A stretch of 64,000 nucleotides of DNA from an uncultured Actinobaculum sp. (lineage in GTDB: Bacteria > Actinomycetota > Actinomycetes > Actinomycetales > Actinomycetaceae): contig CALIHR010000047.1 of assembly GCA_938020505.1 (NCBI GenBank), forward strand, positions 3,528-67,527. The letters are read 5' to 3'. Made by a program: the position numbers and the translations under genes. Below are positions 8,079 through 15,861 of the stretch, in pieces (the stretch's first letter is position 1; each line of letters starts with the position of its first letter). Under the pieces are notes generated by a model. That model did no database searches and was not told where the DNA came from. It was given only the letters and a program-made list of their open reading frames with translations.

Positions 8079-8918
8079 ATGATGTCTGACAAATTCTTGC
8101 AACAGATCATCGCCGAGTCGTCTGACATACTCCAAGATCCGCGGGGAGAATCCGCCGCGGCGACGCCCTTCGTCAACCGCTCCACTGCAACGATGCAGGC
8201 GGTGCGCGCCTACATCCTCTCCCACGACCTCCAGCCCGGCTCCCCGCTGCCCACCGAGGCGGTTCTCTGCGCCGAGCTCGGAGTCTCACGCTCGTCCGTG
8301 AGAGAGGCCCTGCGAAAGCTGGAAGCCCTCGACATCGTCCGCGTCCATCAGGGGCGCGGCACGTTCGTCGGCGACATGTCCCTGCGCCCCCTCGTCGACA
8401 CGCTCATTCTCCGCGCCTCGCTCACATCGGGCTCCGGGGCGGATTCCCTGGCCGACGTCGTCGCCCTGCGGAAGTACCTCGACCTGGGGATCTCGGCCGA
8501 CGTCGTCGCGGCGCTCAAGGGAACGGAGAACCCCGTCCTCCACGCGGCCGTGGCCGCCATGGATGCGAAGGCCGCCGCCGGCGAACGGTGTCTCGAAGAG
8601 GACGCAACCTTCCATTCCGGGATCCTGGACGCCACAGGGAACTCCATCGCCAAGCAGATGGTCTCGGCGCTGTGGCTCGTGCACATGGCGGTGATCCCCG
8701 ACCTCGCCGAGCACATCGAGGCCGGGCTGAAAGACACCGCCCGGGCGCACCGCGCGATCCTCGACGCGGCCGAGGCGGGCGACCTCAAGGGGTACAGAAA
8801 GGCCGTCCGCGCCCATTACCTGCCCCTCGAGCGGATCCTCGCCGAGCGGCGCACAGCCGAGTCGCCGTCCAGGCAAGGCTCAGGCCAAGCGGCGCAACCC
8901 GGGCAAGGCTCGGCCTAG
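8079..8918 (+). CDS. GntR/FadR-family transcriptional regulator, probable nan operon regulator
   Basis: A 279-residue regulator with an N-terminal winged helix of the GntR family (PLPTEAVLCAELGVSRSSVREALRKLEALDIVRVHQGRGTF spans about residues 48-90; GSPLPTE and VSRSSVREAL are diagnostic) and a C-terminal all-helical FCD-type effector domain (about 100-255). FCD domains bind small organic acids; with the sialic acid operon divergent, this is a good NanR candidate. The start is one of two adjacent ATGs (8079, 8082) with no Shine-Dalgarno but a -10 hexamer 6 nt upstream. The last about 25 residues (Gln/Gly/Ser-rich) fall within a direct repeat and are probably not part of the fold. Confidence 0.85.
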   Translation: MMSDKFLQQIIAESSDILQDPRGESAAATPFVNRSTATMQAVRAYILSHDLQPGSPLPTEAVLCAELGVSRSSVREALRKLEALDIVRVHQGRGTFVGDMSLRPLVDTLILRASLTSGSGADSLADVVALRKYLDLGISADVVAALKGTENPVLHAAVAAMDAKAAAGERCLEEDATFHSGILDATGNSIAKQMVSALWLVHMAVIPDLAEHIEAGLKDTARAHRAILDAAEAGDLKGYRKAVRAHYLPLERILAERRTAESPSRQGSGQAAQPGQGSA

Positions 8919-8955
8919 GCGGCGCACAGCCGAGTCGCCGTCCGGGCAAGGCTCA
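8847..8955. repeat. 36-bp direct repeat at the end of the regulator gene
   Basis: A 36-bp sequence at 8847-8882 recurs at 8920-8955 with one mismatch and an offset of 73 bp. A partial, diverged unit (GGGCAAGGCTCGGCC, about 8901-8915) lies between. The first copy encodes the regulator's C-terminal tail; the second is noncoding. Confidence 0.85.
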
Positions 8956-9031
8956 ATCCAGGCGGCGTCGCGCGAAACCGAGAGGCGGGCAGGGCATAGA
9001 CTGGAGCCACACCCTTCGATCGAGGAGCCGC

Positions 9032-9709
9032 ATGTCTGCACAACACCCCGTCCGGGACGTCCTGAATTCCGCCGTCGTTCCCGCTAACCGTCCCATCGAC
9101 AATCTGCGGCGCGCCGGAACCGGCCTGTTCGCCGGCAACTGCATCGGAACGGCTGTGGCCGTCCTCGCCTACGGCGACCGCCTGACGAGCGGGAACATCC
9201 TGTACGTGGGCCTTCTCCTGTTCGGGCTTTCCTTCCTTTTCCTCGCCCCTTGGATCGTGCGGCCGAAAGACGGCCTGGGATCCCCCGTCGTCGCGCGGAC
9301 CCTCGCCACCTCCGAGTCCGTCGAGTCCAGGCTCACCAGGCGCGGCCTGAGGGTTCCCGTCGTCGTCCAGCCGGTCGACGGCGCAAAGCCTTTTCGATCG
9401 ATCGTCACCCTCGGCGGGATGCGCAAGAAGCACGCCAAGGACCCCGAGGCCGGAACCCTTTTGGCGCTCCAGCAGGTCGAGCCCGGCAAGGGCGAGCTCG
9501 CCGCCGTCGACGAGCCTTCCGCGCGCCAAAAAGAGCTCATGGCCAAGCTCAAGAAACAGCCGCGCAAGCTCAAATCGGACGCGCCCATCCTGCCCATGCG
9601 CCGCAGCCCGCTTTCGCCGAAGCCGGGGTGGGCCGGGGGAATGCTCGCTTCGACGTGCATGCTCGGCGTGACAGTCGCATTGGGAACGATCTTCGCGGTG
9701 ACCTCTTAA
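9032..9709 (+). CDS. Hypothetical membrane protein
   Basis: A 225-residue protein not assigned to a family. Two hydrophobic segments near the N-terminus (about residues 29-48 and 52-75) and one at the C-terminus (about 200-222) suggest a membrane protein, with a charged Lys/Pro-rich domain between (about 75-195). ATG at 9032 is preceded by CGAGGAG 5 nt upstream. It ends 20 bp before a sugar ABC permease gene and may be co-transcribed, but nothing in the sequence links it functionally to transport. Confidence 0.7.
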   Translation: MSAQHPVRDVLNSAVVPANRPIDNLRRAGTGLFAGNCIGTAVAVLAYGDRLTSGNILYVGLLLFGLSFLFLAPWIVRPKDGLGSPVVARTLATSESVESRLTRRGLRVPVVVQPVDGAKPFRSIVTLGGMRKKHAKDPEAGTLLALQQVEPGKGELAAVDEPSARQKELMAKLKKQPRKLKSDAPILPMRRSPLSPKPGWAGGMLASTCMLGVTVALGTIFAVTS

Positions 9710-9729
9710 CGGCCCGGGACGACCTCTCA

Positions 9730-10611
9730 GTGGCCCGGGCCCGCAGCGAGAGGCTGACCGCCTTCGCCATGCTCTCCCCCTCCCTCGTGGGTGTGGGGCT
9801 CTTCCTCGTTGCGCCGATTTTCTTCATCCTCCTTGCCTCGCTGACGGACTGGAACCTCATATCGCCGCCGCGCTTCGTGGGCCTGGACAACTACGCGCAC
9901 ATCCTCGGCGACTCCGGATTCCGGCGCTCGATCCTCGTCACCGCGGCCTTCTCCCTCATGGCGATCCCGACGGCGGTCGCGGCCGGCCTCCTCATCGCCG
10001 TCGCCCTCAACCGCAGGCTTCCCGGATCCGGCGTTTTCCAGCTGCTCTACGTCCTGCCGTGGGTCTGCGCGCCCCTCACGCTGGGAATCGTGTGGAAATG
10101 GCTTCTCGACCCCTCGAACGGACTCGTCGACGCGCTTTTCGGCAACCGAGTCGAGTGGATGAGCGACGCCTCCCTCGCCCTGCCGACAGTCGCCTTCGTC
10201 TACGTGTGGCAAAACGTCGGCTACATCTCGCTGTTCTTCCTCGCCGGCCTGCAGGCGATCCCCCAGTCCGTCGTCGAGGCGGCGAAGCTCGACGGCGCCG
10301 GGCCGGTCAGGCTCCTCATGCGCATCTGTCTGCCGATGCTGCGCCCCACCACGTTCTTCGTGCTCGTCACGTCTTTCATCTCCTCCTTTCAAGCCTTTGA
10401 CCTCGTCTACGGGCTGACCGGCGGCAACCCGGGCTATCCGGGCGGGACCACGGACGTCGTCGCCGCGCAGATCTATCGGACCGCCTTCGGCGCCCCCAAC
10501 CGGATCGGGCGCGCGAGCGCCATGGCCGTGGTCCTCCTCGTCTTCGTCGTGGCGGTCACCTTCCTTCAGCAGCGCCATTTCTCGAAACGGACGGTGTACG
10601 AACGTGAATGA
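9730..10611 (+). CDS. Sugar ABC transporter permease (MalF type)
   Basis: A 293-residue carbohydrate-type (CUT1) permease with six predicted helices and the EAA loop VVEAAKLDGAGPVRLLMRICLP. GTG at 9730 gives an N-terminus VARARSERLTAF just before the first helix, which suits this family; ATG at 9769 would cut into the helix. No clear Shine-Dalgarno is visible. The next permease overlaps by 8 bp. The sugar is unknown; closeness to the nan operon makes an amino sugar or host glycan possible but unproven. Confidence 0.88.
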   Translation: MARARSERLTAFAMLSPSLVGVGLFLVAPIFFILLASLTDWNLISPPRFVGLDNYAHILGDSGFRRSILVTAAFSLMAIPTAVAAGLLIAVALNRRLPGSGVFQLLYVLPWVCAPLTLGIVWKWLLDPSNGLVDALFGNRVEWMSDASLALPTVAFVYVWQNVGYISLFFLAGLQAIPQSVVEAAKLDGAGPVRLLMRICLPMLRPTTFFVLVTSFISSFQAFDLVYGLTGGNPGYPGGTTDVVAAQIYRTAFGAPNRIGRASAMAVVLLVFVVAVTFLQQRHFSKRTVYERE

Positions 10612-11521
10612 GGACACGCGGGGCGCCGCCGGGCGCGCACGCGGCGCGCATATCTCCGCCAAAAGGAAACCGCCGGCCGGGCGGACGCGCAAACCGGCGA
10701 GCTGGTGGGCGGCGACGCTGGCGACCTACGCGTTTCTCGCCGCCGGGGCGGCCCTGACGGTCGCGCCCTTCGTCTTCTCCGTCTTCACCAGCCTGAAAAG
10801 CCCGGAGGAGTTCGCCGGCGGCGACCCGCTTTCACCGCCGTCCTCCCCGACCGTCGAGAACTACACGTCGCTGTTCGGGGACCGCGCGAACTTCGTGGTT
10901 CCGCTGGCGGTGACGGTGCAGGCGGTCGCGGTCTTGGCCGTCGGCCAAATGGTCTGCTCCGTGCTAGCCGCCTACGCTTTCGCGCGCCTGAGCTTTCCCG
11001 GCAGGGAGTTCATCTTCTGGACCTACGTCGCAACCCTCATGGTTCCGGCGGTGGTCACGATGATCCCGCTGTTCGCCGCGCTCACCCAGGCGGGGATGAA
11101 AAACACTTTCGCGGGACTCGTCGTCCCCTTCCTTCTGGGCTCCCCCTACGCGATTTTCCTCCTTCGGCAGAGCTTTCAGGGGGTTCCGAGCGACGTGCTC
11201 GACGCCGCCAGGCTCGACGGCGCAGGCCACTGGCGCACGCTCTGGTCGATCATGCTTCCCATGAACCGCCCGATTCTAGCCACGCTACTGCTCATCACCG
11301 TCGTCTCGCAGTGGAACTCCTTCATGTGGCCGTCGATCATCGCCCCGGAACCGACGTGGCACGTGTTCACGGTGGCCACGCAGGCGCTGCAGCAAGAGCA
11401 TTCCGACGAGTGGACGCTTGTCATGGCCGCGACCGTCCTGGCGCTTGCGCCCCTCATCGTCCTTTACGTCGTCTTCCATCGCCAGATTGTCAGGTCCCTG
11501 GGGATCTCGGGGCTTCGCTAG
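10604..11521 (+). CDS. Sugar ABC transporter permease (MalG type)
   Basis: A 305-residue CUT1 permease partner. It has about six helices and the EAA loop SDVLDAARLDGAGHWRTLW. The N-terminal about 35 residues are Arg/Lys/Ala-rich and cytoplasmic. The GTG start lies inside the end of the preceding permease gene, indicating coupling. No ATPase gene is near; such systems often share a distant MsiK-type ATPase in actinobacteria, which is inference. Confidence 0.9.
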   Translation: MNEDTRGAAGRARGAHISAKRKPPAGRTRKPASWWAATLATYAFLAAGAALTVAPFVFSVFTSLKSPEEFAGGDPLSPPSSPTVENYTSLFGDRANFVVPLAVTVQAVAVLAVGQMVCSVLAAYAFARLSFPGREFIFWTYVATLMVPAVVTMIPLFAALTQAGMKNTFAGLVVPFLLGSPYAIFLLRQSFQGVPSDVLDAARLDGAGHWRTLWSIMLPMNRPILATLLLITVVSQWNSFMWPSIIAPEPTWHVFTVATQALQQEHSDEWTLVMAATVLALAPLIVLYVVFHRQIVRSLGISGLR

Positions 11522-11813
11522 ACCGCCGGGCGCCGCGCCAGGCCGACGGCGGCGGGCCAGAACAGCCCAACGGCTCACGGAGCCAAGCGATTCGCGCAGA
11601 GACCGGATGCGATCCGCAATGCGAGCCGGGCATGCAATGAACACACGGGCCACCGAACGGAAACAAACATCGCATACTCATCCGTAATTACTGCGGCGCG
11701 CTGGATGGAATACAACAACTGCCCAATGTGTTCTATAGGATAAAAGACATAAGATCACCGCATTCAACCTCCTCGAACGCCACATTTTCGAGCGAGTCAC
11801 GAAAAGGACACCC
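11522..11813. other. Intergenic region upstream of the sugar-binding lipoprotein
   Basis: 292 bp without a credible gene. The first 140 bp are GC-rich. From about 11660 the composition turns AT-rich (for example TTCTATAGGATAAAAGAC near 11729), as expected for a promoter giving the binding protein its own transcript. No exact -35/-10 pair is claimed. Confidence 0.4.
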
Positions 11814-13151
11814 ATGAAGCTCCATGGACTCTTCACACGCCAAAAGAGGAAGCTCGCCGCGCTGGCTGCGGCGGCGACGCTCGTCCTCGCCGCCTGCTCC
11901 CCGGCCGAATCCTCCCCGGACTCCGCCGGCGGAACCCGGGTGACCTTCCGCGTGTGGGACCAGGACGCCGCGGCCGCCTACAGGGAGTCATTCAAGGAGT
12001 TCCGCAAGAAGAACCCCGAAATCGACGTCAAGGTCGAGGTGGTTTCCTGGGACCGCTACTGGGACCGCCTGCCGCTCGACATTTCCTCGGGCGACATGGC
12101 CGACGTCTACTGGGTCAATTCCTCGAATTACGCGCAGTACGCGGACAACGGCGACCTCATGGACATCGAGGACGCGGTGGGCTCGGACCACGAGGAGTGG
12201 CAGAAGCCCGTCGTCGACCTTTACACGCGCAAGGGAAAGCTGTGGGGCGTTCCGCAGCTGTGGGATTCCATCGCCCTCTATTACAACAGGGACGCGGTCG
12301 AGGCCGCGGGCGTCGACGCCTCGGATCTCACGTGGGCGCCGGACGCGGGCGAAGGCGACACCCTCCTGGGGGCCGCGCGCAAGCTCACCGTCGACAAGAG
12401 CGGCAGGCATCCGGGCGAGGCCGGCTTCGACGCAAAGAACGTCGCAACCTACGGGTTCAACGCGCAGGCCGACATGCAGGCCGTCTACCTCCCCTTCCTG
12501 GCCGAGGCCGGCGGGACATACCAGGCCTCCGACGGCTCATTCGCCTTCGCCTCGCCTCAGGGCAACAACGCGTTTTCCTACCTCGTGGCGATGATCAACG
12601 CCCACCGCGTGGCGCCGCCCGCCGCAGACACCAACACGAACGGGGATTCCACCCGCGACCTGTTCGTCAAGGGGAGGCTCGCCCTTTTCCAATCCGGCCC
12701 GTACAACCTCAAGGAGGTCGCCGACAACGCCAAGGGCTTCAAGTGGGGCGTCGCCCCCATGGTGGCCGGGCCGAAGGGCCGCATATCCACCGTTCACGGG
12801 GTCGCCGCCGTCGGCAACGCGAAAACGAAGCACAAGGCGGCCACGGCAAAGGCCCTCAAGTGGCTGGGCTCAGCCGAAGGCCAGCTGCCCCTTGCCGAAC
12901 GCGGCGTCTCCTTCCCGGGGGCCGTGGCCGCACAGTCGGCCTTCGTCGACTATTGGAGGAAGAGGAACGTGGACGTTTCGGCGTTCGTCGAGGCGTCGAG
13001 GGGCACGACGACGAAGCCGCCCGTCGGCCCGTCCGTCAACGCGGGAACCAAAGCCTACACTCCCTTGCTGCTCGACACCTTCCTCGGGTCCTACCCGGTC
13101 CCCGAAGGTCTGAAGAAGGCCCAGGAGGCGGGGAACAGGGAAATGAAATAG
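11814..13151 (+). CDS. Sugar ABC transporter substrate-binding lipoprotein (SBP family 1)
   Basis: A 445-residue extracellular sugar-binding protein. The signal peptide has a charged start (MKLHGLFTRQKRK) and lipobox LAAC (Cys 28). The body shows family-1 features: VTFRVWDQD, a VYWVNSSN segment, GVPQLWDSIALYYNRD, and GRLALFQSGPYN. AAAGGA precedes ATG by 6 nt. It follows the two permease genes and is probably their receptor. The gene ends 18 bp from the convergent phosphatase gene. Confidence 0.9.
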   Translation: MKLHGLFTRQKRKLAALAAAATLVLAACSPAESSPDSAGGTRVTFRVWDQDAAAAYRESFKEFRKKNPEIDVKVEVVSWDRYWDRLPLDISSGDMADVYWVNSSNYAQYADNGDLMDIEDAVGSDHEEWQKPVVDLYTRKGKLWGVPQLWDSIALYYNRDAVEAAGVDASDLTWAPDAGEGDTLLGAARKLTVDKSGRHPGEAGFDAKNVATYGFNAQADMQAVYLPFLAEAGGTYQASDGSFAFASPQGNNAFSYLVAMINAHRVAPPAADTNTNGDSTRDLFVKGRLALFQSGPYNLKEVADNAKGFKWGVAPMVAGPKGRISTVHGVAAVGNAKTKHKAATAKALKWLGSAEGQLPLAERGVSFPGAVAAQSAFVDYWRKRNVDVSAFVEASRGTTTKPPVGPSVNAGTKAYTPLLLDTFLGSYPVPEGLKKAQEAGNREMK

Positions 13152-13169
13152 CGGCGCCCGCATGCTCGG

Positions 13170-13763
13170 CTATTCCCGCATGAGCTCGGCGATGAGCCCG
13201 TCGGCGCCCGCCTCGGCCTGCGCCAGCGTGCGATCGTACTCCTCGGGCCCGCCGCCCCATGGATCGGCCACGTCCCACCGGCCGCTGGAGTAGTAGAACT
13301 CGGAGCGGCCCCGGGTCTTTTTCTCGTCCGCGAGCGCGCCGCCCTCGCCGAAGCAGCCGTCGGGCGCGACCCCCGGGCCGGCGCCGTCGAACTCCAGCCA
13401 CAGGTGAATTCGGGCGGCGTCGACCCCGGCGTCGGCGCACATCCTCCGCAAGGCCCGCGCGTGCCCCGTCGTCATCGCAAGGATGAGCCCCGATTCGGCC
13501 AGTTCGCGCTTCGTCGCCCGGTGGGCGCTGCGGGCGGGGACAGTGTATCCGGCTTCGCGGAGAACCCTGGCAGCGGGAGGATAGATCGGGTTGCCGCGCT
13601 CCTCGTCCGAGACCCCGCAGCTGGCGACGCCGTAGGCGAGCCCCGCCCCTGCCAGCCTGTCGCGCAGCACGACTTCGCCGATCGGCGAGCGGCAGATGTT
13701 TCCCGTGCACACGACGAGGATCTGCGGGTTGGCGGCAAGCTGGCGCTGAATCTTCGTAGGCAT
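13170..13763 (-). CDS. Low-molecular-weight protein-tyrosine phosphatase
   Basis: A 197-residue LMW-PTP. The P-loop VCTGNICRSP holds the nucleophile C19 and R25 (CX5R), and the C-terminal general-acid motif is DPWGGG. It hydrolyses phosphotyrosine in the cytoplasm; in actinobacteria such enzymes act on tyrosine kinases of polysaccharide export or on host proteins after secretion, but no kinase is nearby. The enzyme is about 40 residues longer than typical, with a charged stretch (ADEKKTRGRSEF) near residue 145. No Shine-Dalgarno is present; a TATCAT box 6 nt before ATG suggests leaderless transcription. Confidence 0.92.
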   Translation of the reverse strand: MPTKIQRQLAANPQILVVCTGNICRSPIGEVVLRDRLAGAGLAYGVASCGVSDEERGNPIYPPAARVLREAGYTVPARSAHRATKRELAESGLILAMTTGHARALRRMCADAGVDAARIHLWLEFDGAGPGVAPDGCFGEGGALADEKKTRGRSEFYYSSGRWDVADPWGGGPEEYDRTLAQAEAGADGLIAELMRE

Positions 13764-13769
13764 GGGCCA

Positions 13770-13775
13770 ATGATA
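13770..13775 (-). promoter_or_regulatory. -10 box of a probable leaderless promoter (phosphatase gene)
   Basis: TATCAT on the minus strand, then 6 nt, then ATG at 13763. The start lacks a Shine-Dalgarno. The same TANNNT-N6-start layout recurs at four other genes in this window. Confidence 0.5.
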
Positions 13776-13785
13776 TCCGCAGGCC

Positions 13786-15429
13786 TCACATTTCGAGGTT
13801 CTTCGCGCGCCAGTCCAGGACGCGCGAGGGAAGGCCGCTCAAGAACGCATGGAGCCGCATGATATGCGCGGCGAGCACCGCCTTGACGACGTCTTCATCC
13901 TCCATGCGGTAGTCGACGGGAAGCCCGAGCGCCTCGAAATCGAACTCGACGTCGCACAGCGTCTCGCCGTTGACGTCCACCCGTATGTCCCTCTCGGCCG
14001 TGACCGTGCAGGAAAACTCGACTTGGTCCCAGGGAATCGGCATCGTCGAGCCCCTGTCGACGTCAGGGGCGATGCGGTAAACGCCGAGTGACGTCATCGA
14101 GTGGCCTGTGAGCCCCTCAAAGGCGTTGAGGAAGGGAACTCCTTCGATCGGGTTTTCGGCCGTGCCGAAGTTTCTCTGGCGAAACCAGAAGAACTTGTTG
14201 TTCGCGGCCATGTGCTCCGGATCGGGGGCGGGAAAACTAAGTTTCATGCTATTGGTGACGTCAAGGAGGAAGAATGCCACGCCGAGCTCCTCCGCCGGCT
14301 TGATCCACACCTCCTCGGCGAGGGCGCCGGCCCGCTCGCACTTCTCCCGATCCTCGCTCAGGGCGACGTCGAGCTCCTTTTGGAAGTCCTCGTCGAGGGT
14401 GGGCTCAATGTCGGGGAACGGGACGGTTGTCTGCGGCATCATGGCCATGGCGTAGTTCATTTGCTCCCTCACCTTCTCCTCCGGGAGCAGGGGCCTGACG
14501 GCGTCGCCCAGCCTCTCGAGGTCAGGAGCCGGCCAGAAGTCCGCGACCTCGAAAATCGTGCTCGGGGCGACGGCCAGTCCGTGAACGGCGTCCATACTGT
14601 CGAATTCCACCGGATTTTGCCAGAAGTCCTTCAAGTCGGGATCGATGCTTCCGAAGGCGAAGGAAGCCAGGTACTGCTCCCAGCCGCTGTACGATTCCAC
14701 GATTCTCTTGCCGTAATAGTCGATCATCCGGGTCGCCAGCTCGGCGTCGAAAAGCCCGGCGCTGTAGAAGAGCGAGATGTACTGCAGCGTGGCCGCGTCC
14801 CCGACGGCCTGCGGGCCTCTTTCACCGGCGGCGGCGATGATCCATTCCGGTATGCCGCGCGTGTAGCGCTGCGCCTTGATGGGCCAGAACCCGACCATCC
14901 CCAGGAGGCTGAGACCGCTCAAATCGTCCAGAGCGGACTCGTCCATCGCCTCGAGACCCTCAATGCCGAGCATGGCCCCCAGCTCATCGGGCTCGAGGCG
15001 GCCCGCCCGGTCCAGGTCGATCTCGCCCCTCGCGGCCGCGGGCGTGTCGGCTCGGCCGTTTTCCCCCTCTCCCGCGGGAGTTTCGCGTTCGCCGCCCGAC
15101 GGCGCGGACCCCGAGTCGAAAGGCTTGGTTTTGAACGAGGCGAGATCGGGCAGGTCGCGAAGCTCGTCGGGGAACATCCTCCTGACCATTTTGAGCACTT
15201 GCATGGCCGAAACGGCGTCCGTGGCCCTCGACTTGAGGTTGTTCGCGACGACCTCCTGGGCGAGCGCCGCCACGTTCGGGTCCGGGTGCCGAAACAGGGA
15301 GAGCATATCGGGTATGCAGACCGAGAGATAGTCCTCCGCAATCAGCCGATGGGGAAGCGGGGTCAGATGTTTGAGCTGGAAACGGTGGGGGGCGTTCAGC
15401 AACATGTATTTGGATTGGGGTGGTTCCAT
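13786..15429 (-). CDS. Large conserved-looking protein of unknown function
   Basis: A 547-residue soluble protein that I do not recognise. It has an acidic, Pro/Gly/Ala-rich linker at about residues 103-140 (SGGERETPAGEGENGRAD region) between a helical N-terminal part and a Trp/Tyr/Phe-rich C-terminal part. There is no signal peptide, membrane segment or obvious catalytic motif. The C-terminal third alternates strand-like segments such as QVEFSCTVTAERDIRV. The start is uncertain: ATG at 15429 has only AGAGAG upstream, and MLLNAPHRF 8 codons on is an alternative. The 22-bp gap to the phosphatase gene allows co-transcription. Confidence 0.7.
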   Translation of the reverse strand: MEPPQSKYMLLNAPHRFQLKHLTPLPHRLIAEDYLSVCIPDMLSLFRHPDPNVAALAQEVVANNLKSRATDAVSAMQVLKMVRRMFPDELRDLPDLASFKTKPFDSGSAPSGGERETPAGEGENGRADTPAAARGEIDLDRAGRLEPDELGAMLGIEGLEAMDESALDDLSGLSLLGMVGFWPIKAQRYTRGIPEWIIAAAGERGPQAVGDAATLQYISLFYSAGLFDAELATRMIDYYGKRIVESYSGWEQYLASFAFGSIDPDLKDFWQNPVEFDSMDAVHGLAVAPSTIFEVADFWPAPDLERLGDAVRPLLPEEKVREQMNYAMAMMPQTTVPFPDIEPTLDEDFQKELDVALSEDREKCERAGALAEEVWIKPAEELGVAFFLLDVTNSMKLSFPAPDPEHMAANNKFFWFRQRNFGTAENPIEGVPFLNAFEGLTGHSMTSLGVYRIAPDVDRGSTMPIPWDQVEFSCTVTAERDIRVDVNGETLCDVEFDFEALGLPVDYRMEDEDVVKAVLAAHIMRLHAFLSGLPSRVLDWRAKNLEM

Positions 15430-15861
15430 CGTGCCGTCTCTCTGGTTTGCTTTGTATGCGCTTGCGTCCCCGTTATCCTACCTAACGGGAAGTTCGTTTG
15501 GACAGGTTTTTTGTGCCCGTTCGCCGCCTGGCGAAAGCCGGCCCGCCGAAAGGCCGCATGCGATATGCCGCACAGCCGCCGCCGAAACACGCGGCGACGG
15601 CGGGTTCTCTTTGCCTCGACCGCAGCTTCTTGACGGAAGCCCGTCTCGAGATCGCCTGTCCCCGACGGCGGCGCCCCTCAACGGCGGCGGGCTCCCCGCG
15701 AGCGCGTCATGCGCCGCGGGGAGCCCGCCTGCTCGGCCAAATTGCATCGGCCTTTCATCGCCCAGAGCGTCTCGACGCCTCCGACCCAGAGTGATCCGGA
15801 GGCCGTCCGAGGCCCGCCCGAGCGTTTGCGGTTTCGGCGTCAGCCTTAGGTTTTCAGCCCA
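15430..15861. other. 432-bp intergenic region between unknown gene and LPDTG gene
   Basis: No credible gene. It should contain the promoter of the minus-strand unknown gene (right of 15429) and the terminator of the LPDTG gene. The main structure is the 15-bp-arm hairpin at 15686-15729, listed separately. The remainder is GC-rich without repeats that I can see. Confidence 0.6.
15686..15729 (-). terminator. Strong hairpin downstream of the LPDTG adhesin gene
   Basis: Perfect 15-bp arms (15686-15700 and 15715-15729) with a 14-nt loop. No T-run follows, as is common for high-GC terminators. It lies about 130 bp after the LPDTG gene stop and is the best candidate terminator there. Confidence 0.6.

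Noticed and set aside
8847..8955. CRISPR array at the GntR 3' end or at 45881-45990
   Set aside because: Repeats are too few, units are adjacent or unevenly spaced, there are no unique spacers of constant length, and no cas genes are present.
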